Positions 36,175-45,211 of a stretch of 64,000 nt of DNA are shown here, one piece after another. Below the pieces are notes generated by a model. The model made no database searches and was not told the origin of the DNA. It worked only from the letters and a program-made list of their open reading frames with translations. The first letter of the stretch is position 1, and every line of letters starts with the position of its first letter. The stretch lies in the NCBI RefSeq assembly GCF_015220045.1, contig NZ_JADBGB010000002.1, positions 62,001 to 126,000 of the forward strand. The letters are read 5' to 3'. The stretch comes from Marivivens aquimaris (lineage in GTDB: Bacteria; Pseudomonadota; Alphaproteobacteria; Rhodobacterales; Rhodobacteraceae). The translations under genes were made by a program, and so were the position numbers.

Positions 36175-37124
36175 TTGCCCGCGTCATTAAGGTGCGCCAT
36201 GTCCTCTTCCGTTAGGACCAGTTCAGCGGCCTTGGCGAAGCTTTCGACCTGAGACACCTTGGTCGCGCTGGCAATTGGCGCGGTCACACCGTCCGAATTG
36301 ATGATCCACGCCAGCGCCACCTCGGCCGGAGCGGCGGAGTGTTTGTCGGCCACGTCGGTCAACGCCTCGATGATCTTCATGCCGCGGTCGTTGACGTATT
36401 TCTCGACCATACCGCCGCGCTTGCGGCCCTCAAGATCGGCCTTGCTGCGGTACTTGCCCGACAGGAAACCCGACGCGAGGCTGAAGTAGGTCACGACGCC
36501 AATGTTGTTGGCGATGCAGTAGTCGCGCAGCTCGCCATCGAACGTGTCGCGGTCATAGAGGTTATATTCGGGCTGAAGCACCTGATAGTGCGGCAGACCC
36601 TTGTCGCTGGCGATTTGCGCGGCGTTTTCCAGCATGGTCGCATCATAGTTAGACGCACCGATGGCGCAGATTTTGCCAGCTTTCAGCAGTTTGTCGTAGG
36701 CTTCCAGCGTCTCGTTGTGCTGCACGGTCGGGTCGGGCCAGTGCGAGAAATAGAGGTCCACGTAGTCGGTCTTCAACCGCGACAGGGAGTCGTCGATGGC
36801 GGTGCTAATCCAGCGGTCCGACAGGCCCTTTTTACCCTCACCGCCCATGTCAGAGCCGACCTTGGTGAAAAGTTTGATCTTCTCGCGCATCCCCGGACGG
36901 GCGGAAAACCAGTTGCCCAGAACGGTCTCGGACTCGCCGCCCGAATTGCCGTCGGCCCACGCGGAGTAGACGTCGGCGGTGTCGATGGTGTCAAAGCCGT
37001 GGTCGACGAAGGCGTCCAGAATGCGGAAGCTCTCGGCCTCGTCCAGCGTCCAGCCGAGCACGTTGCCGCCGAACACGATGGGAGAGATCTTCATCCCCGT
37101 TTTACCCAGTTCACGATTATCCAT
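36171..37124 (-). CDS. Aldo/keto reductase
   Basis: NADPH-dependent oxidoreductase of the (beta/alpha)8 type, 317 aa. Catalytic residues appear in FDTIDTADVYSAW (D, Y), KLFTKVGSD (K) and DLYFSHWPDP (H), and IGASNYDA is the usual cofactor-side strand. The ATG at 37124 is preceded by AAGGAG. Substrate unknown. It stands alone: on the same strand as the oxidase cluster but 99 bases beyond the triheme cytochrome start, transcribed away from the racemase operon. Confidence 0.88.
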   Translation of the reverse strand: MDNRELGKTGMKISPIVFGGNVLGWTLDEAESFRILDAFVDHGFDTIDTADVYSAWADGNSGGESETVLGNWFSARPGMREKIKLFTKVGSDMGGEGKKGLSDRWISTAIDDSLSRLKTDYVDLYFSHWPDPTVQHNETLEAYDKLLKAGKICAIGASNYDATMLENAAQIASDKGLPHYQVLQPEYNLYDRDTFDGELRDYCIANNIGVVTYFSLASGFLSGKYRSKADLEGRKRGGMVEKYVNDRGMKIIEALTDVADKHSAAPAEVALAWIINSDGVTAPIASATKVSQVESFAKAAELVLTEEDMAHLNDAGN

Positions 37125-37223
37125 GATGAAATCTCCTTTCTTAGGAACATCCACCAGATTTATCGCGAGCAGGCCGCGAGGCGAGGCAGCTCACCCCTTC
37201 GTGCGCTGCACAACCCGCGTGGC

Positions 37224-38294
37224 CTATCGCACCGAGGAATAATAAGCGGCGAGGTCGGCGATATCTTCGTCCGTCAGCGGCTTGGCAGCGGCGGCCATCA
37301 GATGCGCGCGCTCGGTCGTCGGGATAGGGCCGTCGCGGTACATCATCAGCCAGTTATAGAGGAAATAACCGTGCTGCCCCGCGATACGCGGAACGTCGCC
37401 GCGTTCAGGGTAAAGCCCGTTTTCGCCGTGCCCTTCGTGGCAGGAAGAACAAGCGGCAATGTCTTCGGGTTCGCTGCCGCGATTAGCCAACTCACCCCCG
37501 CGCTCGGCATCGCCAAAGGGCAGGGGGATACCGTTCCATTCGGTCGAACCAGCCGCCATGCCTTGCGCCACGCGGGCGCGTTCGATGGCTTCGAGCGGTT
37601 TTGCGAGCGGCTGCATGAAACCGCTCTGTCGCTGACCATTGCCATAGGCCATGAGCGCGCCGATCAGGTAGCCTTCGGTCTGGCCGCTGACGATGGGTGC
37701 GGCGCCGTCACGGCCCATGCCGTCCTCGCCGTGGCAGCGGGTGCAGGTGTTGGGCAGCCCGTCGGTGAAACTGATCGCTTCGGAACTGTATGATCCCGCC
37801 TCGCCGAACGCGGCCTCTTCATACGCAGTGCGGTCGAAGTCGTTGTAATGGCTGAGGAATGCAGCCATCGCCCACGGCTCGTCATCACGCTCGGCCACCC
37901 ACGACGGCATCCCTGTGTATTTGAAACCGTGGCGGGCGATCCACCAGAACTCCTCGGGATCATAGTCGTCGCCATCGAGCGGCGGCGGGGCGGGGCGCAT
38001 GTGCTCCACGACAGGATTGCGCTCTATCCCGGGTGCGCCGTGGCACATCTGGCAGCTTGTCGCGAAGTGGCCAGCGCCAAGGCGGATAAGGCCGGGATCA
38101 CTCAGATCGACCTGTTCGGGCACCTCGATATGGCTGGCGCGGACGGTGACGGCGTTTCGCAGGTATTGATGCAGCACTTCGCCCACCAGCGGGAAATGCG
38201 GGACGGAAGCGGCGATGTTGTAGGGCGCGAGGGTGAAAAACGCGGCGCCAGCAATGGCAGCAATTGCGGCTCCGCCGAAGAGGTAATATTTCAT
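37224..38294 (-). CDS. Triheme c-type cytochrome
   Basis: Periplasmic or membrane-anchored cytochrome c, 356 aa. An N-terminal hydrophobic helix (about 3-25) serves as signal or anchor. Three heme-binding motifs are visible: CQMCH, CTRCH and CSSCH. The second and third domains resemble the paired domains of class I diheme cytochromes. The ATG at 38294 overlaps the CtaG-like gene stop (ATGA). As the last gene of the oxidase cluster, it is a plausible electron donor to the caa3-type enzyme. Confidence 0.85.
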   Translation of the reverse strand: MKYYLFGGAAIAAIAGAAFFTLAPYNIAASVPHFPLVGEVLHQYLRNAVTVRASHIEVPEQVDLSDPGLIRLGAGHFATSCQMCHGAPGIERNPVVEHMRPAPPPLDGDDYDPEEFWWIARHGFKYTGMPSWVAERDDEPWAMAAFLSHYNDFDRTAYEEAAFGEAGSYSSEAISFTDGLPNTCTRCHGEDGMGRDGAAPIVSGQTEGYLIGALMAYGNGQRQSGFMQPLAKPLEAIERARVAQGMAAGSTEWNGIPLPFGDAERGGELANRGSEPEDIAACSSCHEGHGENGLYPERGDVPRIAGQHGYFLYNWLMMYRDGPIPTTERAHLMAAAAKPLTDEDIADLAAYYSSVR

Positions 38295-38869
38295 GCGAAT
38301 GCCTCCGATGTTTCGAGTGCGAGCCATATCCGGCGGAGTGCCGCAGCGAGGTACATCGCGCCGCCCGCTCCGGCCATGAGGATGCCCGCGATCTGTTGTT
38401 CTTCGAGCGCATCAAGGCCCAGATACCCCGCGCAGAAACTGCCGTAGAGCAAGCGCGGCGCGAGGCCGATGAGCGCGCCAAGCAGCGTCATATGCATGGT
38501 CGTGACCAGCAGAACGATGGCGCCGCCGAAGTTTCCCGCGCTCCGCACGGAGGTCCAGAGGAGCAGACCGGCGAGCAGGAAACTCGCCTGTTCCAGCACA
38601 AACCCTGTGGTCGTCATCCGCGCCCAGACGTGCAGCGAGGGCAGGTGCCAGGCCCATACGATCACGGCTTCCATCAACGCACCCGCCGCCAGCCAGACCG
38701 CAGAGTTGGGCAGCGGGAGACGGAAGGCGAGGAGGGCAGGCACGATGACGGTGACGCTCAGGTGCAGAACCATGTGCAGCACCATCGACCCTGTCGCCAG
38801 CCTCGGCAGCGGCGACAGCCAGAGCGCGGCCAGAAGCAGCAGCGCGCATATCCGGCGGGGCGTCAGCAT
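38291..38869 (-). CDS. ctaG: CtaG-like caa3 oxidase assembly membrane protein
   Basis: Membrane protein, 192 aa, with about five helices. HMVLHLSVTVIVPALLAF and TTMHMTLLGALIGLAPR match the caa3-type CtaG family thought to help copper/oxidase assembly. It is shorter than typical members. The ATG at 38869 overlaps the upstream gene stop by 7 bases. Gene symbol follows the caa3-type CtaG usage, not the Cox11-type. Confidence 0.7.
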   Translation of the reverse strand: MLTPRRICALLLLAALWLSPLPRLATGSMVLHMVLHLSVTVIVPALLAFRLPLPNSAVWLAAGALMEAVIVWAWHLPSLHVWARMTTTGFVLEQASFLLAGLLLWTSVRSAGNFGGAIVLLVTTMHMTLLGALIGLAPRLLYGSFCAGYLGLDALEEQQIAGILMAGAGGAMYLAAALRRIWLALETSEAFA

Positions 38870-39264
38870 TGCCCGAGCACCAATCCGGGGATGATGTTGA
38901 ACACGATCGCGACCGCCGACAGCACGCACAGCAGCAGCGAGACATGCCCCACGAATTTGTCGCGCCCGCGTTCGGAGCTTTCGGTGATCTCTTCAAAGAT
39001 CAGGAACACGCCGCCGTAGCGTTTGACCGCGATCCATGCCAGCCACGCGATCAGCGCGCAGCAAAAGACGCCGAGGCCGATGGCGATCCAGCGCGGCTCC
39101 ATCAGGGGCGCGGCGTTCGGGGCCTTCGCGCAATAGACGGCGGCGACCCAGTAGGAGATCAGGAAATGCGCCGCCCAGATCGAGGGCGAGGCGACGAGGA
39201 TCCAGATGGACCCTTGGTCGATCACGCGGGGCGCATCACCGGGCGGTTCGGGAAGCTCGGGCAT
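38863..39264 (-). CDS. Small membrane protein of the caa3 oxidase cluster
   Basis: 133 aa with three predicted membrane helices (about 20-42, 58-78, 105-128). Its start overlaps the CtaD-CtaE fusion stop (TGATG), so it is coupled to the oxidase. It may be an accessory or subunit IV-like protein. I do not recognise a named family. Confidence 0.65.
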   Translation of the reverse strand: MPELPEPPGDAPRVIDQGSIWILVASPSIWAAHFLISYWVAAVYCAKAPNAAPLMEPRWIAIGLGVFCCALIAWLAWIAVKRYGGVFLIFEEITESSERGRDKFVGHVSLLLCVLSAVAIVFNIIPGLVLGQC

Positions 39265-41819
39265 CACAGCACTCCCATCATCAGCGGAAACAGGGCGAGG
39301 AGGGCGAAGGTCACGATCACGGTGATCGCCACGAAATGCCCGTAGAGCGTCAGGTTGATGACGTCCGCGCGGAAAATCGGCGTGCAGCAATGCTTCCAGA
39401 TGCGGGCGATGACGTAGCCGTGCATGACCGCATCAAGGATCAGGTGCAGGCCCGTCCAGAGGATCAGCATCCAGACCATCGCGTCGAAACTGTGCACCGT
39501 CGGGTCAAGGCCCACGGCCCACGCAGCATAGCACCATGCGGCGATGCCAGCGGTTTTGATGACGACGGACCCGCCCAGCAGGATCATGGAGATCGTGCCG
39601 TTGTCCTTGCGCAGCGCCTCGCGCGACGCAATCGTCATGCCCCAGCCGATCAGCATCAGCGCAAGGCCGCCCATCATCGGGCCGAAGGCGGGCACATCGG
39701 CCAAGGACGGTAGGAAATCGGGCAGCGCGGTCCAGAAGAAGAAGTAGCTGAACACGAGGCCCGTGAACGCGGTCATATCGCCCGTCATCGTGATGAACAC
39801 TGCCCACCAGCCGACGGATTTGTTCCCCTGCGCATAGGTCGGCAAGGTGATCCCGCGCCCGACGTATTTGGTTGTCTTTTCAGGAATACGCGCCGTGCCG
39901 GTCCAGAGCCAGCGCAGCACGAACGCCACGAAGCCAGCGCCGAAGAACATCGTCCATGTCCACAGGTGGAAGGTCGCGAGGATGAACACCGCGCCGAGGC
40001 AGAACGCAGCGCCGAGCGTCAGGAAGCTCGGCCCGCCAACGCGCTGAACGAACAAAGGCCGCGCGTCGAGGATGTCGGTGACAATCAGCTCGCGCTCGCC
40101 CTCTTCAGCGTCGGGGAGGAACCACTCACCGCGATCCATTTCGCCGACCAGCTCGGGCTGCTCCCACAGCGGATAACGGGTGTGAACATAGGGGATCGAG
40201 CGGACGCCCCACGGGGTGCCTTCCTGCTCTTCCGACCACTCCATCGTGCCCGCGTTCCAGATGTTGCGCGGCGCGGCGGCGTGCTTGCCGCGTGGCCAAA
40301 GGACGTTGATCGCGAGCACGAGGAAACCGAAGGCAAAGACGAATGAACCAATTGTAGAGACCATGTTCAGCAGCCCCCAACCGTCGGACAATTGATACGT
40401 CCAGACGCGGCGCGGCATTCCCATGATGCCCGTCCAGTGCATCGGGAGGAATGCCACATTGAAGCCGCCGAACATGAGCCAGAAGCTCCACTTGCCCGCG
40501 CGGTCATTCATCTTGCGCTTGGTGACGAAGGGGTACCAGTAATGGATGCCCGCGAAGAGCGGGAACAGCATCCCGCCGATCAGCGTGTAGTGCAGGTGCG
40601 CCACGACGAAGTAGCTGTCATGCGCCTGCCAGTCGAACGGCACCAGCGCGACCATGACACCCGTCAGACCGCCAAAGACAAAGATCGCCAACGCTCCGCC
40701 CGCGAACAGCATCGGGACCGACGGGCGAACCTTGGCGACGAGCATCGTGGCAATGAAGCAAAAAATCTGGATGCCGGTGGGCACGGCCACGGCCTCTGAC
40801 GCGGCAGAGAAGAACGCGAGCGAAATCTCTGGCAGGCCGGTCGTGAACATATGGTGCACCCACAGCCCGAAGCTGAGGAACGCGACGCTCACCGCCGACA
40901 GCACGATCCACGAATGACCGACCATCGGACGACCGGCGAAGGTCGGCAACATGGTCGCGATCAGTGCGATGGACGGCAGGAAGATGATGTAGACCTCGGG
41001 GTGCCCGAAAATCCAGAACAGGTGCTGCCAAAGGAGCGGGTCGCCGCCACGGTCGGGATCGAAAAACGCCCAGCCAAACGCGCGCTCCATCTCCAGCAGC
41101 AGATCGCCCGCGATGAGCGGCGGGAAGGCAAACAGGATCATCCCCGCGACGACCAGCACGTACCAGCAATAGAGCGGGATGAGGTTCAGGCGCATCCCCG
41201 GCGGGCGGGATTTCAGGACGCCGACGATCAGTTCCACCGCCGCGGCGATGGACGACACTTCGATAAACGACAGGCCGAGCAGCCAGATATCCGTGCCAAG
41301 GCCCGAATACGCGGGGTCCGACGACAGCGGCGTATACATGAACCAGCCGCCATCAGGCGCGACCCCGAAGAAGATCGAGCCGCAGACAAAAACGCCTCCG
41401 ATCACGAAGCACCAGAAGCCGAAAGCCGAGAGCCTCGGGAACGGCAGATCGCGCGCACCGAGGATTTCCGGCAGGATGATGATCGCGACGGCTTCGAATA
41501 TCGGGACCGCGAACAGGAACATCATCGCCGTGCCGTGCAGGGTGAACAGCTGGTTATAAAGCGACTGCGAAAACAGCGGGTTATCTGGCACCGCAAGTTG
41601 CACACGGATCAGGAGCGCAAGGATGCCTGCAAAGACGAAGAACGCGAAAGACGTCAGCAGATACCACTTCCCGACATGGCTGTTGTTGACGGCGGAAACG
41701 CCGCGCCAGCCCGTCGGTTTCTTCCACACATCTAGGAGCCGCGCGCGCTGCGCCTCGTCACGGGCCTTGTCATAGGGTTCGGCGGGCGGAAGCTGGGAAA
41801 GGTCGATTTCGTCCGTCAT
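39264..41819 (-). CDS. Cytochrome c oxidase subunit I fused to subunit III
   Basis: Integral membrane terminal oxidase subunit, 851 aa. Residues about 1-560 are subunit I: LHGTAMMFLFAVP (heme ligand), WIFGHPEVYIIFLP (CuB histidine and the cross-linked tyrosine), WVHHMFTTG (CuB histidines) and VVAHLHYTLIGG (heme ligands). Residues about 590-851 are a subunit III-like segment with about seven helices. The GHPEVY motif points to an A-type oxidase. Reduces oxygen to water with proton pumping. The start overlaps the CtaC stop by 4 bases. I+III fusions are known in caa3-type enzymes. Confidence 0.92.
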   Translation of the reverse strand: MTDEIDLSQLPPAEPYDKARDEAQRARLLDVWKKPTGWRGVSAVNNSHVGKWYLLTSFAFFVFAGILALLIRVQLAVPDNPLFSQSLYNQLFTLHGTAMMFLFAVPIFEAVAIIILPEILGARDLPFPRLSAFGFWCFVIGGVFVCGSIFFGVAPDGGWFMYTPLSSDPAYSGLGTDIWLLGLSFIEVSSIAAAVELIVGVLKSRPPGMRLNLIPLYCWYVLVVAGMILFAFPPLIAGDLLLEMERAFGWAFFDPDRGGDPLLWQHLFWIFGHPEVYIIFLPSIALIATMLPTFAGRPMVGHSWIVLSAVSVAFLSFGLWVHHMFTTGLPEISLAFFSAASEAVAVPTGIQIFCFIATMLVAKVRPSVPMLFAGGALAIFVFGGLTGVMVALVPFDWQAHDSYFVVAHLHYTLIGGMLFPLFAGIHYWYPFVTKRKMNDRAGKWSFWLMFGGFNVAFLPMHWTGIMGMPRRVWTYQLSDGWGLLNMVSTIGSFVFAFGFLVLAINVLWPRGKHAAAPRNIWNAGTMEWSEEQEGTPWGVRSIPYVHTRYPLWEQPELVGEMDRGEWFLPDAEEGERELIVTDILDARPLFVQRVGGPSFLTLGAAFCLGAVFILATFHLWTWTMFFGAGFVAFVLRWLWTGTARIPEKTTKYVGRGITLPTYAQGNKSVGWWAVFITMTGDMTAFTGLVFSYFFFWTALPDFLPSLADVPAFGPMMGGLALMLIGWGMTIASREALRKDNGTISMILLGGSVVIKTAGIAAWCYAAWAVGLDPTVHSFDAMVWMLILWTGLHLILDAVMHGYVIARIWKHCCTPIFRADVINLTLYGHFVAITVIVTFALLALFPLMMGVL

Positions 41820-42775
41820 TCAAGGCTCATGAGGAAAGAGACAAGGGCCTCCAGCCGCGCGCCGTTGATGTGCGGGTAGCTGGGCATGTCGATGTCGGGT
41901 TTCATGGTGTCGAGGTCGGTGATCCAGTCCGACACATTCTCGGGCGTCATTTTGTAGATGCCCGCGCCAAGCCGTTCGCGGCTGGCAAAGTGCGTCAGAT
42001 CGGGGCCGACAGGGCCGATGGAGTCCGTGCCGCGAATGGTGTGACACGAGCCGCAACCTTCCTCGGTGAAGACCTGATAGCCTTCGTCCTCGGGGTCCAC
42101 GGTGGCGGGCTGGGCTTGTGCCGCGAGCCACGCGTCGAACTCCGCTGGCTCCATCACCACGGTGTCGAACCGCATCAGCGCGTGCGCGCCGCCGCAGTAT
42201 TCCGCGCAAAGCCCGCCCCAGTTGCCGAGCTTCTGCGGGGTCAGCGCGAGCTGCGTTTCGCGGCCGGGGATCATGTCCATCTTGCCGCCCAATGACGGCA
42301 CCCAGAACGAGTGGATCACGTCGTCTGCGGTCAGCTTGAACAATGCGGTTTCACCCAGCGGGATGCGGATTTCGTTCGCGGTCGGGACGGGGCCGTCTTC
42401 GGTGTCGTAGACCACGCGCCACCACCAGCGCTCGCCATCGACGTGGATCGTGCGGTCGCCTTCGTTCGGGGTGATGTCCTTGAGGATCACGAGCCCCCAG
42501 ACCAGCAGCGCACCGACGACCACGGTCGGAAATACCGCCCCGCCCCAGACGATGAAGTGCCGTGCCTGCTGTTCGCGGTCGGGGACGGAGGCTTTTTGCG
42601 CATAGACCGCCGCGCCAATGACAATGCACCAGATCACGGCCGCGCCGATCAGCAGCACCCAGAACAGATGTTCCACGCGCTGAGATTCCTCGCCCGCCGC
42701 AGAGAGCCAGTTGTGCCGTCCGCTACATCCCGCGAGCAAAAACGGCAGTAAGAGTAAAACCTTGCGCCCCGACAC
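41816..42775 (-). CDS. ctaC: Cytochrome c oxidase subunit II with fused cytochrome c domain
   Basis: Lipoprotein-type subunit II, 319 aa: signal peptide with lipobox LLAGC, two membrane helices, then the CuA domain with CAEYCGGAHALM (C-X3-C-X3-H-X2-M). A C-terminal cytochrome c domain carries GCGSCHTIRG, so this is a caa3-type subunit II that accepts electrons from a c-type donor. First gene of the oxidase operon. The conserved tryptophan-rich patch WWWRVVYDTE precedes the CuA site. Confidence 0.92.
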   Translation of the reverse strand: MSGRKVLLLLPFLLAGCSGRHNWLSAAGEESQRVEHLFWVLLIGAAVIWCIVIGAAVYAQKASVPDREQQARHFIVWGGAVFPTVVVGALLVWGLVILKDITPNEGDRTIHVDGERWWWRVVYDTEDGPVPTANEIRIPLGETALFKLTADDVIHSFWVPSLGGKMDMIPGRETQLALTPQKLGNWGGLCAEYCGGAHALMRFDTVVMEPAEFDAWLAAQAQPATVDPEDEGYQVFTEEGCGSCHTIRGTDSIGPVGPDLTHFASRERLGAGIYKMTPENVSDWITDLDTMKPDIDMPSYPHINGARLEALVSFLMSLE

Positions 42776-42857
42776 CCAGTCCCCCGAAAGCTATCAGGAG
42801 AACCAACGGCTTTGTCGCGGGAGGGTTCCCGAAAAAGTGAGCCTTTGTGAGAGAGTT

Positions 42858-42877
42858 CCGCGAAACGCGCGGTTTTT
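42858..42877 (+). terminator. Terminator-like hairpin facing the plus strand
   Basis: CCGCG-AAACG-CGCGG followed by TTTTT on the plus strand. No plus-strand gene ends here: ctaC and the Ldh2-type gene both run on the minus strand. It may end antisense or a short unannotated transcript. It overlaps the last codons of the Ldh2-type gene. Confidence 0.35.
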
Positions 42878-43904
42878 AATCGAGCGCGGCGAGGCCCTGC
42901 GCATTGAAACGGTCAAGCTGGGCGACCTCGGCATCGGTGAGTGTGATACCATCGGCCAGTGATTTCGCCCGCGCTTGGAACCGTCGCTGCGAGGGCAGGC
43001 GGGCACCCTGCGCACCGATCGCGCCGAGCAGGCGCTCGCCCTCTGCAATCGGATCACGGCCCGACCGCGCGGCGAACACGGCGGGGTCCATCGCGATAAC
43101 GAGCGCACCGTGGCGGGGCAGCAGCGTGCCATTGGCGCCGGTGAACTCCAGCGCTTCCTTGCTCATCCGCTCGCCCAGCATCGCGCCCGCCATCAGTTCG
43201 ATCATCGTGGAAATGGCAGAGCCCTTATGACCGCCAAAGGGCAGCATCGCGCCGTCGAGCGCGGCCTCGGGATCGGTGGTCGGGTTGCCGTCCTTATCGA
43301 CCGCCCAGCCGTCGGGCAGGGGCGTTCCGGCGCGGCGGTGCAGCTCGATCTCGCCCCGTGCGGCGACGCTGGTAGCGAAATCATAGACGTAGGGATGTTC
43401 GCCATGACGCGGGTAGCCGAACGCCATCGGATTGGTGCCGAGCAGCGGCTCCGTCCCGCCAGCGGGGGCCACGAAGGCATAGCTGGGACACATGGACAGC
43501 GAGGCCAACCCCTCGGCGGCCAGCAGTTCCACCTCGTGCCAGAGCGCGGAGAAATGCAGGCAATCGCGGATCACCAGCGCGGCGATGCCGGTCTCCTTGG
43601 CCCGCGCAACCAGTGCGTCTTTGGCGTGATCGAAGGCGGGATTAGCGAAGCCGCCATGCGCCTCGACCTCGATCACTGCCTTGCCGCTGTCATGCAGTTC
43701 GGGCTGCGCATCCGGCACCGCGAGGCCCGCCTGAACCGCCCGCAAACACCCTTCGATCCGGTAGATACCGTGAGATTTGCAGTGATCCCGCTCCCCATTG
43801 ACGATCACCTTGGCGACCGATGCGGCGTTCTGCGGCGTGAGGCCAGCGCTCGTGAAAATACGGGTCACGCGGTCATGCAGGTCGGTCACGGAAATGGTGG
43901 TCAT
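42876..43904 (-). CDS. Ldh2/MDH2-family reductase, possibly Delta1-piperideine-2-carboxylate reductase
   Basis: NAD(P)H-dependent oxidoreductase of the malate/L-lactate/ureidoglycolate dehydrogenase fold, 342 aa. Visible family blocks are the catalytic-region LHFSALWHEVE, VAPAGGTEPLLGTNPMAF and the cofactor-binding PFGGHKGSAISTMIELMAG. The HFSALW variant recalls DpkA-type Delta1-piperideine-2-carboxylate/Delta1-pyrroline-2-carboxylate reductases more than malate dehydrogenases, from memory of that family. The start at 43904 begins MTTISVTDL. It appears monocistronic. Substrate not settled. Confidence 0.72.
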   Translation of the reverse strand: MTTISVTDLHDRVTRIFTSAGLTPQNAASVAKVIVNGERDHCKSHGIYRIEGCLRAVQAGLAVPDAQPELHDSGKAVIEVEAHGGFANPAFDHAKDALVARAKETGIAALVIRDCLHFSALWHEVELLAAEGLASLSMCPSYAFVAPAGGTEPLLGTNPMAFGYPRHGEHPYVYDFATSVAARGEIELHRRAGTPLPDGWAVDKDGNPTTDPEAALDGAMLPFGGHKGSAISTMIELMAGAMLGERMSKEALEFTGANGTLLPRHGALVIAMDPAVFAARSGRDPIAEGERLLGAIGAQGARLPSQRRFQARAKSLADGITLTDAEVAQLDRFNAQGLAALD

Positions 43905-44025
43905 GGTGGCTCCGTAAGTGGTTTGGCCGCAGTGAAGCATATCGGTTCAGGGGCCGCAAATCTCTCTCATAGACTAGCTCCCCCAAAGCGGACCTACGCA
44001 TTATCCCATAATCCGTCTTATGTTG

Positions 44026-45084
44026 TTATTCTATATTGTCCCGAAGGTAGCGCACGATGATCTTTGACAGTTCGGCATGGATATCCGCGCGCGAGCGGCC
44101 TCCGGCGTCGTCGCACAGCGGATCGGGCTCGCCCTCTTTTTCGAGGATACGCGGCCCAGCTGGCTTGCACTCGGCCAAGAAGCTGAAGTGCGTGGAGTCC
44201 GGCACCAGTCGGTAGTCAGTCTGCGGGATCAGAGGCGCGGCATGGCTCGCATCGACGCCGCTCGGGATGGTGCCTTCGTCGCCGAGGTTCAGCACGAGCA
44301 TCGGAATGTCGATCTCGGTCAGGCTGTCATCGGTCAGCGTGCCAACGATACCGGGATCGACGATGACGGCAGACCCAATGCGCGGGTCGCGCAGATCCTG
44401 CCCGGCGGGTGACAGGTCAAAGCTGTGCAGGTCGATGCCGAAATGGGCGAGAAACGCGCAGTCGGACATGCCGTGATCGGTGCCGTCGCAGAACCCCGCC
44501 AGCTTCTCGGGATCGACGCGCGCTCCGCTGAGCGCCATGGCGGTGTAACCGCCGGCGGAGAAGCCCAGCACCGAAATGCGGGCCCGGTCGATATAGGGAT
44601 AGGCGTCCGAGCCCGTGACCTCGTCCAGAACGGCGGACACATCGGCGGGGCGTTCCCAGACCCGCACGGCAGCCTCGGCCGAGGCATCGCCCGTCGTGGT
44701 GCCAGGATGGTTCGGCAGGATCACGACAAATCCGGCCTGCGCGAGTTCGGAGGCGATCCAGCCAAACTGACCGGCATTTCCGCCCGCACCATGCGAGATG
44801 ATGACGGCGGGGAACTGGCCGTCCTTGTGCGGCGCGTTCCGTCCGGCAGGCGTGCCGTGGAAAACGCCATTGCCGCCGACAGTCACGGCGCGTCCACCCG
44901 GCGTCGCCGGATACCAGATATGAAACTTCACATCGCGGTCACGCACGGGCGCATAGGCGCTGCCATACGTGATCCCCGCGGTGCCGTCATAGGCTGGGCG
45001 GGTCAACTGGTAGCCGCCCCAGCCGCACAGCGCGAGACCTGCGGTGCAGGCGGTGATCTGTAGGAATGTTCTGAGCTTCGACAT
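44026..45084 (-). CDS. Exported or membrane-anchored alpha/beta hydrolase
   Basis: 352 aa. An N-terminal hydrophobic helix (about 4-24) suggests export or anchoring. The hydrolase part shows VIISHGAGGN (oxyanion side), the nucleophile elbow LGFSAGG, and PDSTHFSFL supplying the histidine. The layout resembles PAF-acetylhydrolase/dienelactone-hydrolase-like esterases. It diverges from a membrane-bound AraC-type regulator, which may control it. The start at 45084 (MSKLRTFLQ) is favoured by the signal helix. Confidence 0.72.
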   Translation of the reverse strand: MSKLRTFLQITACTAGLALCGWGGYQLTRPAYDGTAGITYGSAYAPVRDRDVKFHIWYPATPGGRAVTVGGNGVFHGTPAGRNAPHKDGQFPAVIISHGAGGNAGQFGWIASELAQAGFVVILPNHPGTTTGDASAEAAVRVWERPADVSAVLDEVTGSDAYPYIDRARISVLGFSAGGYTAMALSGARVDPEKLAGFCDGTDHGMSDCAFLAHFGIDLHSFDLSPAGQDLRDPRIGSAVIVDPGIVGTLTDDSLTEIDIPMLVLNLGDEGTIPSGVDASHAAPLIPQTDYRLVPDSTHFSFLAECKPAGPRILEKEGEPDPLCDDAGGRSRADIHAELSKIIVRYLRDNIE

Positions 45085-45151
45085 CGGTTCTCTCCGTTCG
45101 GGTGTGTTGACGTCGTTCGGTGTGCCAACCACACGGAAATGCCGCGCCCTA

Positions 45152-45161
45152 AAACGCGTTT
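45152..45161. promoter_or_regulatory. Palindrome between hydrolase and AraC-type regulator
   Basis: AAACGCGTTT, a perfect 10-base palindrome; CGCGTTT recurs at 45178-45184. It lies in the 127-base divergent gap and may be the regulator's site. Confidence 0.35.
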
Positions 45162-45211
45162 CAGGTCGCTCAGGATCGCGTTTAAGGATATGAATAGCCT
45201 GAATTTACCGA

